Assembly (NCBI GenBank): GCA_038227135.1
Contig: JBBRQC010000004.1
Span: forward strand, 54,609-118,608
Direction of reading: 5' to 3'
Origin: UBA4720 sp038227135
Lineage (GTDB): Bacteria > Gemmatimonadota > Gemmatimonadetes > Gemmatimonadales > Gemmatimonadaceae
Length of the DNA stretch: 64,000 bases
The notes beneath the pieces were generated by a model that did not search any database, had not been told where the DNA came from, and saw only the letters and a program-made list of their open reading frames with translations. Below are positions 8,521 through 16,497 of this stretch, piece after piece (the first letter of the stretch is position 1; the number at the start of each line of letters is the position of its first letter). The position numbers and the translations under genes were made by a program.

Positions 8521-8882
8521 GATTTGTCTCGGGCTGCCTTCATCATATCCAGTCTCACTCGTCCCAGGTTGGCGTCAGACGTGACGATCGTGACGAGTAC
8601 GACGTCGGCGGCGCCGACGACGCAGATTTGTCCCCGCTCGGCCTCCAGGCGCATGAACGCCGGAGTGCCGAGACGGGCAGCATCCGATGCGCGTGTTATT
8701 TTGGAGTAAAGATAGGCCGCTAGCGCAGCGGTATGCTTGCGAGAATCCGCACCGCCGGCCGCCGCACCCTTCATCGGACTCGTCTCGACGATCAATCCGT
8801 CGGACGAGCCCACGATCATGGCTGCCACGACACCGGGCAGGTGGGACAGGGTGGTCACTATTTCCGCGAATGCGCCTTTCAT
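8517..8882 (-). CDS. Roadblock/LC7 domain protein
   Basis: 121 residues, essentially one Roadblock domain. LPGVVAAMIVGSSDGLIVE opens the fold, a helix (KHTAALAAYLYSKITRAS) follows, and two strands (QICVVGAADVVLVTIV) lead to a final helix (LGRVRLDMMKAA). The spacing fits MglB and LC7 proteins well. It is the second of three consecutive genes of this kind, overlapping both neighbours by ATGA. Several Roadblock paralogues in one operon suggest heterodimers, or separate GAP and exchange-factor roles as with MglB and MglC/RomX-type partners; this is inference. Confidence 0.82.
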   Translation of the reverse strand: MKGAFAEIVTTLSHLPGVVAAMIVGSSDGLIVETSPMKGAAAGGADSRKHTAALAAYLYSKITRASDAARLGTPAFMRLEAERGQICVVGAADVVLVTIVTSDANLGRVRLDMMKAARDKS

Positions 8883-9253
8883 ACGCGCCCCTGCATCCAG
8901 TTGATGGCGAGTGCGACCGAGCGCGTGAGCACCCGTCGCACGAGCCCCAACGGAACCGCGGACGAGGAGGCGAGGAGCACGACACTATCCTGCGGCGCGG
9001 GGGCGAGCGCGATCGTCGCCGCGTCGGTCTCCACGACGACCGCTGTCCACGCGCCGAGCGAGAGCAGGCGCATCGAGCGGGATACCTCCCTGCTCACGCC
9101 ACTCAGCGCCGCGCCGACCTCGGCCGAGATGTCGCGTCCGCGATCGTCGACGTAGCTGCCGGCGAGCGGGACGCCGGCGGCGTCCAGGAGCAGTGCCGTC
9201 TGTTCGGCATCTCCAATCGCCGTCGCGAAGAGAGAGCGCGCAGACTCAGCCAC
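8879..9253 (-). CDS. Roadblock/LC7-like protein
   Basis: 124 residues from a GTG at 9253, overlapping the end of the upstream DUF4388 gene by 8 bases. The pattern is that of a shorter, divergent Roadblock domain: helix (ARSLFATAIGDAEQ), strand pair (TALLLDAAGVPLAGSYV), central helix (AEVGAALSGVSREVSRSM), strands (WTAVVVETDAATIALAPA and DSVVLLASSSAVP), and a final helix (GLVRRVLTRSVAL). Divergence makes the family call less sure than for its neighbour, but the gene position, size and secondary-structure order all agree. Likely a third partner in the GTPase control complex. Confidence 0.68.
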   Translation of the reverse strand: MAESARSLFATAIGDAEQTALLLDAAGVPLAGSYVDDRGRDISAEVGAALSGVSREVSRSMRLLSLGAWTAVVVETDAATIALAPAPQDSVVLLASSSAVPLGLVRRVLTRSVALAINWMQGRV

Positions 9254-9989
9254 GTTGCCCTCCGTCTTCCGGCGGCGTGATCTCGATGAGGCCGGTGCTC
9301 AGCATGCCGTAGATGATCTTGGCGACTTCGAACTCCGGCAACACCAGACGCTTTCCGATCTCGTGCAGATTCCGTTCTCCATCGATCACGGACAGGACTT
9401 CCCACTCGCGCGGCAGCAAATCGATGAACGATTCCGGTCCGTCGTCGAGGGGCGCGAGACGCGGCAGAACCCGGGCGTCGGGAATCTTGTCCGCCATCCG
9501 CGACCATTCGTCGATGCGACGCGCGCCTTCCATCAATAACGACTCGGTGCTCACTCGAACGGCGATGTCCTTGCGAATGGGCCGCGGCGGCTCTTCGGAG
9601 AAGGAAAAGAATCCCTCGGACCAGGACATGAGATCGAAGACGACGGTCTCGATCTGCTGACGCATGAACCGGTCGATGTCGCGCGGAGTCACGATTCCAT
9701 GGGCGACCAGGATCTCGCCGACACGGCGCTTGTCGCCCGCCCGCTGCATCGCGGTGGCGCGCGCCAGATCCGCCGCGGTTGCTTTGCCAGAGCGCTCCAG
9801 GATCGTGCCCAGCAGATGCGGGTTGCTCTTCATCGTCGCGGCGACAATTGTGCCCGCGTCAAAGTAGACGCTGCCTTCGTTGTTTCGCTCCGGAGAAGTT
9901 ATGCGGAGCGTTCCCGTCTTCCTGCTCAGATCGAGGAGCTGGAACACGTCGTGGATGCCAAGCTCGCGGAGAGGTCCTTCAATGGCCAT
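9246..9989 (-). CDS. DUF4388 protein with GspE-N-like insert
   Basis: 247 residues. DUF4388 is at 1-60 and 110-150 (MAIEGPLRELGIHDVFQLL, GSVYFDAGTIV, GFFSFSEEPP). Between these lies a helical region (RRVGEILVAHGIVTPRDIDR) that resembles the N-terminal domain of GspE/PilB ATPases, where the motif is LGEiLv..G.It..dl. The C-terminal part has LLMEGARRIDEWS and a winged-helix-like EWEVLSVIDGERNLHEIG, parallel to the DUF4388-TPR protein at 5923-7215. The ATG at 9989 overlaps the TPR gene stop (TGATG). A GspE/PilB-like segment makes a link to a type IV pilus or secretion ATPase an attractive inference. Confidence 0.85.
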   Translation of the reverse strand: MAIEGPLRELGIHDVFQLLDLSRKTGTLRITSPERNNEGSVYFDAGTIVAATMKSNPHLLGTILERSGKATAADLARATAMQRAGDKRRVGEILVAHGIVTPRDIDRFMRQQIETVVFDLMSWSEGFFSFSEEPPRPIRKDIAVRVSTESLLMEGARRIDEWSRMADKIPDARVLPRLAPLDDGPESFIDLLPREWEVLSVIDGERNLHEIGKRLVLPEFEVAKIIYGMLSTGLIEITPPEDGGQRG

Positions 9990-12430
9990 CAGCGCCGCCC
10001 TCTCTGCATGAGCCGGTAGTAGCGCAGCGCTTCCGAGTGGTTCGGATCGAACCTCAGCACGCGATCGAACGCGTTGAGCGCGTCGCTCTCGCGCGCCAGG
10101 TCGATGAGGATCTCTCCCAGTGCGATGAGGGCCGCGAAGTGGTAAACATCGCGCCGAACCAGCGCGACGACGCGCGGCAGCGCGCTGCGGGATCGACCGG
10201 TGCGACGATATGGCCCGACGAGCTCCACCACCGCGGCATCGTGGTTTGGCGCGGTAACAAGAACCGACTCCAGCTCTCTGATGGCACCGGTGTCGTCACC
10301 GGCTTTGGCGAGCAGTCTTCCGAGGGCGACGCGCGTCTCCACCTGTCGCTCATCGAGAGCCAGGCTGCCGCGATAAGCCCCGATCGCCTCGTGAGAATCA
10401 CCGAGCGCGGCATAGAGATCACCGACGCGTTTCAGGACGTTCGCATTCCGGCCTTCATTCTTCTGCAGTGAGACGAGTAGCTCACGCGCTCCCGGCTTGT
10501 CGAGAGACGCCACCCGCGCCTCCGCGGCCAGCAGAAGGAGGTTCACATCGGTGCTCCCCGCCTCGACAAGGGCTTCCGCGTACGGACGCGCCTCCTCCGC
10601 GCGACCGAGGGCGAGCAGCGATCGGGCCGTTCCCTGCCGAGCGAAGGGATTCGTGGGTTCCGTCTCGAGCGCCCGACGATATCGTTCCAGCGCTTCGCCG
10701 TGGAGGCCCTGGGCGGCGAATCCATCCCCGGCCAAAACGAGCCCAACGATCTTGTCGCCACCGCGCGCCAGGACACGCGCGATCTCGCCCTGCGCGCGGT
10801 CGTGGAGGCCCTTGGTGATGAAATCGCGGGCGAGCGTGAACCCCGCCATCGGATCTTCCGTCACCTGCTCGGCGCGCGTCGGCTTGACGGCGAACAGTTC
10901 CTCCAGGATCGCCGGGTCGAAGTGGAAGTCCTCGACGTGGTCTACCGACTCGTCCGTCTCCGTGATTGGTGGCGCGACCGTGAGACGGATCTCTTCGTGC
11001 GGAAGCTCGATCGCCAGCTCGAGTTTCTGCGGCGTATACATCGGATCCAGCGATAGCGCCCGCTTCGTCTCGCGGAGCGCCGAGCTGAAATCGCCGAGGT
11101 TCGATAGGGTGAAGCTGAGATTGTAGTGGGCTTCGGCGAAATCCGGGTTCGCCTGGATTGCGCGAGCAAACGCATTTCGCGCATCGGAGTATCTTTCCAG
11201 CTCGACGAGTATCAGTCCAATCCCGTTCCAAGCCACCGGATGCTCCGGAGCTGTGCTGAGAACCTGCCGGTACGCTTCGAGTGACAGGTCGATGTGTTTT
11301 CTTCGGAACAAGCCGAGCGCGAGATTCAGCCGCGCCTCGACCGGTGGCGAAGGTGCCTGCAGCGCGCGCCTGAACGAATTGATGGCGCTCCTGGTGTCGC
11401 TCTTGTGCCAGATGAGGACACCGATGTTGTTGTGCGCGAACGGATAGCTCGAGTCGATCTCCAGCGCGCGATTGTAGCTCTCTTCGGCTTCCGTGTGGCG
11501 GCCCTCGAGCTGGAGCGCTACTCCGCGACCGTTCCACGTCTTCGCGGTCGGAGAAAATTCGCGCGCAAAGCGGTCGGCGGTTGCGATCGCGGCCCCCGTG
11601 TCACGCTGAAGCAGATAGAGCTCGAGCATCGCCTGCAGCACTTCCGCGTTCGCTTCACCGCCCTCGATGGCCTTCTCGTATTCCTTGAGCGCCTCCTGGA
11701 AATATCCCTTCTGGCGCAGAGCGCGCCCGAGTGTGATGTGCGCGCCCGCGGGGGTTCTCTGTTGATGGCTTGGCGTGACTTCGTGGCGATAGGTCTGCAG
11801 AGAGAGATTAGCCTGGGCTCGGACGAGCGTCGGATTCAGCATCACGGCGCGCCGGTTCGCTTCAGCGGCCTCTTCGCTGCGCCCGAGATCTCCGAGTATG
11901 AAACCGATCAGGTAAAGAGCGTCGGGGTTCTCCGGGTTCAGCTCGATGGAGCGGCGCACGGACCGCATCGCCTCCTCGTGCAATCCGCGATTGTAGAGCG
12001 TCTCGGCGAGAAGAAAGTGGAGAACCGAGCTGTCAGCATCGAGCTCGATCGCGCGCTGAAACAGGACGTGAGCCCTTTCCAGCCTGCCGGCTGTCTTCTC
12101 CGCTATTCCGCTCTGGACGAGGGCTTCGAGGTCGCTCGGATTCGCTCGCAGCCGTTCCTCGAGGTCCTGAAGCCGGCGCTCGAGAATGCCGCTTTCACCA
12201 TACGCGATCTCCAGATTCCGACGCGCCACGCCCATCCGCTCGTCGAGCGCGAGAGCGCGCGAGAAGGCGACGATCGCCTCGTCGGTCAGCCCCTTTCGGA
12301 AATACAGGACCCCGAGATTGTTGTAAGCGCCCGCGTCCGACGGATCGATCCGGCGCGCGAACGACCGCAGTATGTCGATCTCACCGCCATTCGCGACTGC
12401 CGGTGGGCGGGCAGTTGCCGCTAGCGTCAT
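9989..12430 (-). CDS. large TPR-repeat protein of the Che/Mgl cluster
   Basis: 813 residues, almost entirely tetratricopeptide repeats. Repeats such as AYNNLGVLYFRKGLTDEAIV and AHNNIGVLIWHKSDTRSAIN recur about every 34 residues from residue 30 to 450 and again from about 530 to 810. A non-repeat linker near 460-520 is rich in Glu, Asp and Thr. There is no signal peptide and no membrane segment, so the protein is cytoplasmic. In Myxococcus the TPR protein SgmX is the MglA-GTP effector that activates polar type IV pili. The co-location with mglA here makes an effector or scaffold role plausible, but orthology is not shown. The stop overlaps the next gene (TGATG). Confidence 0.88.
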   Translation of the reverse strand: MTLAATARPPAVANGGEIDILRSFARRIDPSDAGAYNNLGVLYFRKGLTDEAIVAFSRALALDERMGVARRNLEIAYGESGILERRLQDLEERLRANPSDLEALVQSGIAEKTAGRLERAHVLFQRAIELDADSSVLHFLLAETLYNRGLHEEAMRSVRRSIELNPENPDALYLIGFILGDLGRSEEAAEANRRAVMLNPTLVRAQANLSLQTYRHEVTPSHQQRTPAGAHITLGRALRQKGYFQEALKEYEKAIEGGEANAEVLQAMLELYLLQRDTGAAIATADRFAREFSPTAKTWNGRGVALQLEGRHTEAEESYNRALEIDSSYPFAHNNIGVLIWHKSDTRSAINSFRRALQAPSPPVEARLNLALGLFRRKHIDLSLEAYRQVLSTAPEHPVAWNGIGLILVELERYSDARNAFARAIQANPDFAEAHYNLSFTLSNLGDFSSALRETKRALSLDPMYTPQKLELAIELPHEEIRLTVAPPITETDESVDHVEDFHFDPAILEELFAVKPTRAEQVTEDPMAGFTLARDFITKGLHDRAQGEIARVLARGGDKIVGLVLAGDGFAAQGLHGEALERYRRALETEPTNPFARQGTARSLLALGRAEEARPYAEALVEAGSTDVNLLLLAAEARVASLDKPGARELLVSLQKNEGRNANVLKRVGDLYAALGDSHEAIGAYRGSLALDERQVETRVALGRLLAKAGDDTGAIRELESVLVTAPNHDAAVVELVGPYRRTGRSRSALPRVVALVRRDVYHFAALIALGEILIDLARESDALNAFDRVLRFDPNHSEALRYYRLMQRGRR

Positions 12431-12434
12431 CGGG

Positions 12435-13034
12435 TCAGTCTACGCGCACCGCGCGGAAGATTGCGTCGAACGCGCTCTGATCAGGGACAAGCAGGAAGAA
12501 TCCATGCAGGCTCTCCACCGGCTCCTCCAAGAAGAACTCGGTCTCCACGCAAAGTATGGGGGAATCGGTCTTGGGAGCGTGGTCGCCCAGCGAATGCAAC
12601 GCATGACTCGGGTCGCCGGTGGTAAGCGTGGGCGGAGAAAGCATGAGCCCCATTTTCAGAAACTCGCTCAGCGCCGTCAGGTAAGCCCCAGCCAGAATGT
12701 TGCCCGCTTCCTTCAGAGCCGACTGTTCGAGCGGTCCGAGGCTCTGAGATGTCCCCCGCTTGCGTCTCAGCATCCGTTCGGCGAGCCGGAGGCTGGACGG
12801 AGTCGCGAGCAGAAATACGGTTTGGCCCCCGATGTCGCCCGACATTGCCATCTGCACAGCGACAATCTCTACGTCGGCTGCAATCTCCGGAACGAAATCA
12901 CCCGGAGGGACGATGTTCACCATCGGCACGCTGATCATGATCCGCGTGCCCGTCAGCGTCGAGAGAGCAGTAGCAGCGTGGCCCGCGCCTATGTTGGCGA
13001 CTTCTCGCAGCGCGTCGAGGCGCGCGCTGCTCAT
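12435..13034 (-). CDS. cheC: CheC-type chemotaxis phosphatase
   Basis: Dephosphorylates CheY-P. 199 residues with both active-site signatures: Glu11 and Asn14 in REVANIGAGHA, and Glu109 and Asn112 in KEAGNILAGAYL. A CheC with two such sites is normally active without CheX. I chose the ATG at 13034 over one at 13082 because it gives the family N-terminus and has GGTGGA 9 bases upstream, while the earlier ATG has no ribosome site and would begin one base after the cheA stop. CheD, the usual CheC partner, is not in the window. Confidence 0.9.
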   Translation of the reverse strand: MSSARLDALREVANIGAGHAATALSTLTGTRIMISVPMVNIVPPGDFVPEIAADVEIVAVQMAMSGDIGGQTVFLLATPSSLRLAERMLRRKRGTSQSLGPLEQSALKEAGNILAGAYLTALSEFLKMGLMLSPPTLTTGDPSHALHSLGDHAPKTDSPILCVETEFFLEEPVESLHGFFLLVPDQSAFDAIFRAVRVD

Positions 13035-13083
13035 CAGCGTGGTTCCACCATCGGTCGATTGTCCATCGCGGCGATTTGTCATT

Positions 13084-14679
13084 TCAAAGGAGGGTGGAGG
13101 CGTCGACTATGAGGGCGGGCGCACCATCGCCAAGAATGGTGGCACCGCTGAAGAGAGTTCTGCTGCCATTCACGCCGTCGAACTGTTTGACCACGATTTC
13201 CTGCTGTCCGGTAAACTCGTCGACGATGAGCGCGGCACGGCGGTCAGCTAGCTCCACGAGGACGACCTGTCCGCCGGTCTTGTTCGACGCGGGAAGCCCG
13301 ACCTTTTCACGGAGCCAGATCGCCTGAAACAGATCGTCGCGGATCGCGACAACTTCCCTTCCCTTGATCTGCTGGAGCATTGGCTGTGACAACGCGAAGG
13401 TCTCGAGCACGTGCGTGAGAGGAATGGCGTAGACTTCCTGCTCGACGCGGGCGATGAGGGCGCGGGTGATCGCCAGGGTGAGCGGAAGACGCATGCTGAC
13501 GTTGGTCCCCAGCCCGGAGTCGGTGCGCACTTCGAGAGAACCGCCAAGGGCGCGAACCTTGTTCGCCACGATGTCGAATCCCACTCCGCGTCCCGAAATG
13601 TCGGTCACCTTGTCGGCCGTGGAGAATCCGGGGCGCGATATGATGCGCACCAACTCGTCTTCCGAAAGTTTGGTGGTGGCGGCATCGACGAGTCCAAGCT
13701 TTATCGCGCGCGGCAGCACCTTCGCCTGATCGATGCCTCGGCCGTCGTCGGTGACGCGGATGAGCACCGTCGCTCGATCGCGCTCGGCAGTGAGAGTCAA
13801 GGTCGCCGTGGGCGGTTTGCCGGCCTTTTTTCGCTCGGCCGGGGTTTCGATCCCGTGATCGAGCGAATTTCGCAGCAGGTGAAGTACCGGCTCTCCCATC
13901 TCGTCGAGCATGGACCGGTCCAGCTCGATTTCCTTACCTTCGATCTTGAATTCCACTTCCTTGCCGAGCGATCGCGCGGTGTCGCGAACGACGCGCGGGA
14001 AACGGTCGAACACCTGCCACACCGGCACCATTCGACTGTTCATGATCTCGTTCTGGAGCGTTGCCACGATCTGGGAGGCACGCAGAGTCGCCTCGATGAG
14101 AGCTTCGTCGCCGATGCGCTCGGCGATCTGGGCGATGCGATCGCGGGCGATCACGAGCTCTCCCATCAGATTCAGCAGCGCATCGAGCCGACGGGAATCG
14201 ATGCGAATGTGGCGAGCCGCTTTCGAAATGGGCGCTTTTGCTTCCTCCTCGTTCTTCTCCACCGACATGATGGCGAACTCGGTCGTGAAGGTCTGCGGAA
14301 TCTCCTCGCTGGAAGCAGCCTTGATGCGCGCCATGATTTCCGTCACGTCGTGCTGTGTGGGAGTCGCCGCTGTGGCCAGAGCGACCGCCTCCTCCAGTGC
14401 ATCGACACCCGCGAACAGGGTATCCATTATCACTGCAGTCACGTTCAATGACCCGGTTCTCAAGCGGTCGAGCAGCGTTTCCAGCTCGTGGGAAAGCTCG
14501 CTGACCGACGTGTAGCCCATTGCTCCGCCCATCCCTTTCATCGTGTGCACCGCCCTAAAAAGGCGGTCAATGGCCGTAATGCTGCCACCACGCTCGAGCT
14601 CGATGAGTGCGTTGTTTATTTCCGAAAGATTCTCACGACTCTCGGAAAGAAAGAGCTTGGCGTAGCGGCCTGTATCCAT
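13084..14679 (-). CDS. cheA: chemotaxis histidine kinase CheA
   Basis: 531 residues. HPt domain (1-105) with phosphoacceptor His45 in RAVHTMKGMGG; dimerisation domain from about 155 (RRLDALLNLMGELVIARDR); ATPase with N box HLLRNSLDHGIE, G1 DDGRGID and GRGVGFD; CheW-like regulatory domain from about 395. Only about 50 residues separate HPt and dimerisation domains, so the CheY-binding P2 domain seems absent. The ATG at 14679 overlaps the cheY stop (TGATG); longer readings run through cheY. Phosphate would pass to CheY and CheB encoded in the same operon. Confidence 0.95.
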   Translation of the reverse strand: MDTGRYAKLFLSESRENLSEINNALIELERGGSITAIDRLFRAVHTMKGMGGAMGYTSVSELSHELETLLDRLRTGSLNVTAVIMDTLFAGVDALEEAVALATAATPTQHDVTEIMARIKAASSEEIPQTFTTEFAIMSVEKNEEEAKAPISKAARHIRIDSRRLDALLNLMGELVIARDRIAQIAERIGDEALIEATLRASQIVATLQNEIMNSRMVPVWQVFDRFPRVVRDTARSLGKEVEFKIEGKEIELDRSMLDEMGEPVLHLLRNSLDHGIETPAERKKAGKPPTATLTLTAERDRATVLIRVTDDGRGIDQAKVLPRAIKLGLVDAATTKLSEDELVRIISRPGFSTADKVTDISGRGVGFDIVANKVRALGGSLEVRTDSGLGTNVSMRLPLTLAITRALIARVEQEVYAIPLTHVLETFALSQPMLQQIKGREVVAIRDDLFQAIWLREKVGLPASNKTGGQVVLVELADRRAALIVDEFTGQQEIVVKQFDGVNGSRTLFSGATILGDGAPALIVDASTLL

Positions 14680-15041
14680 CAGGCGAGCACCCGTTGCACC
14701 GCTTCCAGCACGCGACTCGGCTGGAACGGCTTCACCACGAAGTCGCGTGCTCCGGCCTGCAGCGCTTCCTGGACGAGAGCTTGCTGGCCCATCGCGCTGC
14801 ACATGAGAATTCGGGCGGAGGGATCGAGCTGGGTGATCTGCTTCACCGCCTCGATGCCGCCCATCTCGGGCATGATGATGTCCATCGTCACCAGATCCGG
14901 CTTCAGCTGCTGGTACTTCTCGACCGCCTGCTTTCCGTTCTCGGCTTCGCCGACGACGGTAAACCCTGCCTGGGACAAGATGTCGCTAACCATCGTCCGC
15001 ATGAATACCGCGTCGTCACAAACCAGCACAGTGCTGCTCAC
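14679..15041 (-). CDS. cheY: CheY single-domain response regulator
   Basis: 120 residues, receiver domain only. The acidic pair Asp9-Asp10 (VCDD), phosphoacceptor Asp54 (VTMDIIMP), Ser83 region (LMCSAMGQQ) and Lys105 (DFVVKPFQ) are present. With no flagellar motor gene nearby, the output target is unknown; in this cluster it could act on the GTPase/TPR module or on a pilus ATPase. It sits between cheW (one base away) and cheA (overlapping stop and start), which makes it the cognate partner of this CheA. Confidence 0.95.
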   Translation of the reverse strand: MSSTVLVCDDAVFMRTMVSDILSQAGFTVVGEAENGKQAVEKYQQLKPDLVTMDIIMPEMGGIEAVKQITQLDPSARILMCSAMGQQALVQEALQAGARDFVVKPFQPSRVLEAVQRVLA

Positions 15042-15042
15042 C

Positions 15043-15531
15043 CTACCTCCCTTGTCCGATGACTTTCTGAACCAGCGCCTTTACATCCAGCACCATCACT
15101 TTCTTGCCTTCGATCTCCACGACCCCAGTGACTACGCCTTCCACACTGGGATCCGTCGGGTCCGCGCTCTCGAACTGATCGATCGGGACATCGTGGATGT
15201 CACGAACGTCATCGACGCCGACACCAACGAGCCGCTCGAAATAATCGGCCAGCAGGATCAGCCCGCTTGTACGCGCGCACGGCGGTTTCCCGAGTGCGAC
15301 TCCACCATCGATGACCGTCACGATCGTGCCGCGGAGGTTGATCAGCCCGCACACGGTGTCGGGCGCTCCGGGCAGCCTCGTCGTCCGCGGTGTCGGGACG
15401 ATCTCGCGAAACGATTCCATTTCGCAGGCGAACACGCTGCCGCCGACCTCGAACGCCAGGAGCCGGCGCGTGGGAATGCGCGGCTCTTCTTCGACCGTCT
15501 GTTCCGGCGGAATCGTTACCGACTCACTCAT
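15043..15531 (-). CDS. cheW: CheW-like coupling protein
   Basis: 162 residues; couples receptors to CheA. A short disordered N-terminus is followed by the CheW domain from about residue 25 (LLAFEVGGSVFACEM, PGAPDTVCGLINLRGTIVTV, MVLDVKALVQKV). The GLINLRG motif is the family hallmark. The ATG at 15531 is chosen; it overlaps the rluD stop by 8 bases. It is the first gene of the che block in the direction of transcription, yet it overlaps rluD, so the che genes may be read from the lspA-rluD transcript or from an internal promoter I cannot see. Confidence 0.92.
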   Translation of the reverse strand: MSESVTIPPEQTVEEEPRIPTRRLLAFEVGGSVFACEMESFREIVPTPRTTRLPGAPDTVCGLINLRGTIVTVIDGGVALGKPPCARTSGLILLADYFERLVGVGVDDVRDIHDVPIDQFESADPTDPSVEGVVTGVVEIEGKKVMVLDVKALVQKVIGQGR

Positions 15532-16495
15532 AGAATCGGAACGACGTAAGGGCGTCGGCTCCGGGAGCAAGCGCGTGCTCGCCCGACATCACGGAGAGCG
15601 CGTGCGCGAGATCCTCCGGAAGCGGAGAGCGGAAATCGAGCGGTTGGCCGGTCACGGGATGATTGAACGCGAGCCACGCCGCGTGGAGGAAGTGCCGCTT
15701 GGGAGGAAGTCCGGCCACACGACGTCCTCCGCCCCCGCCATACACGTCGTCGCCCATGACAGGATGGCCGATAGACGCGAGATGAACGCGGATTTGGTGA
15801 GTCCGTCCGGAATGGAGATGCGCACGAAGTAGGTCCCCCGCGTCGAACCGGGCAAGGCGTATGAGGTCGGTCTTGGCCGGCCGACCCTTATTGACGATTG
15901 CCATGCGCTTCCGGTCTCGCGGATCCCGGGCTATCGGCTTGTCGATCGTAAACGCATCGCTGGTGATGTGGCCCCATGTCATCACTGCATAGCGCCGAAC
16001 CACCCGCCGGGCGGCTATCGCCGCGCTCAGAATCCGGTGTGCCCGGTCGGTTTTCGCGACGACCAGGAGTCCCGAGGTTTCCTTGTCGAGCCGGTGCACC
16101 ATTCCGGCGCGCTCCGGCTCCCCCTCGCTCGACAATGCCCCCCCACGCCCCAGCAAAGCGTTTACGAGGGTCCCACTCCAGTTGCCCGGGGCCGGGTGGA
16201 CGACCATTCCGGCCGGCTTGTCTACCACCAGCAGCGCGTCGTCCTCGTAGACAATCGAGACGGGGATGTCCTCCCCGGCGATCGTCCGCTTCTCCACCTT
16301 GGGGATCTCGACTCGCACCACGTCGCCAGTCACCGTCCGGTAGCTCGCCTTCTGCAGCCGCCCACCGACGAGGACGTGCCCCTGAGCAATCAGGGTTGCC
16401 GCCTGTGTGCGCGACAGCTCCGCCTTTTGGGCAATAAAGAGATCGAGGCGGACATCGCTGTCCGCCTCGACTGGAAAATCCTTGATTTCGCTCAG
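15524..16495 (-). CDS. rluD: RluD-family 23S rRNA pseudouridine synthase
   Basis: 323 residues. Isomerises uridines of 23S rRNA helix 69 if it is true RluD. The N-terminal S4 domain (RLDLFIAQKAELSRTQAA) precedes the catalytic domain with DKPAGMVVHP, the catalytic Asp in HRLDKETSG, and the C-terminal RTHQIRVHL. The start is unusual: no ATG, GTG or TTG lies between the lspA stop and the S4 domain. A CTG at 16495 has GGAG (16504-16507) 8 bases upstream, and I take it as the best start. Any earlier start needs a long overlap with lspA. RluC/RluB-type specificity cannot be excluded. Confidence 0.88.
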   Translation of the reverse strand: MSEIKDFPVEADSDVRLDLFIAQKAELSRTQAATLIAQGHVLVGGRLQKASYRTVTGDVVRVEIPKVEKRTIAGEDIPVSIVYEDDALLVVDKPAGMVVHPAPGNWSGTLVNALLGRGGALSSEGEPERAGMVHRLDKETSGLLVVAKTDRAHRILSAAIAARRVVRRYAVMTWGHITSDAFTIDKPIARDPRDRKRMAIVNKGRPAKTDLIRLARFDAGDLLRAHLHSGRTHQIRVHLASIGHPVMGDDVYGGGGGRRVAGLPPKRHFLHAAWLAFNHPVTGQPLDFRSPLPEDLAHALSVMSGEHALAPGADALTSFRFYE

Positions 16496-16497
16496 AC

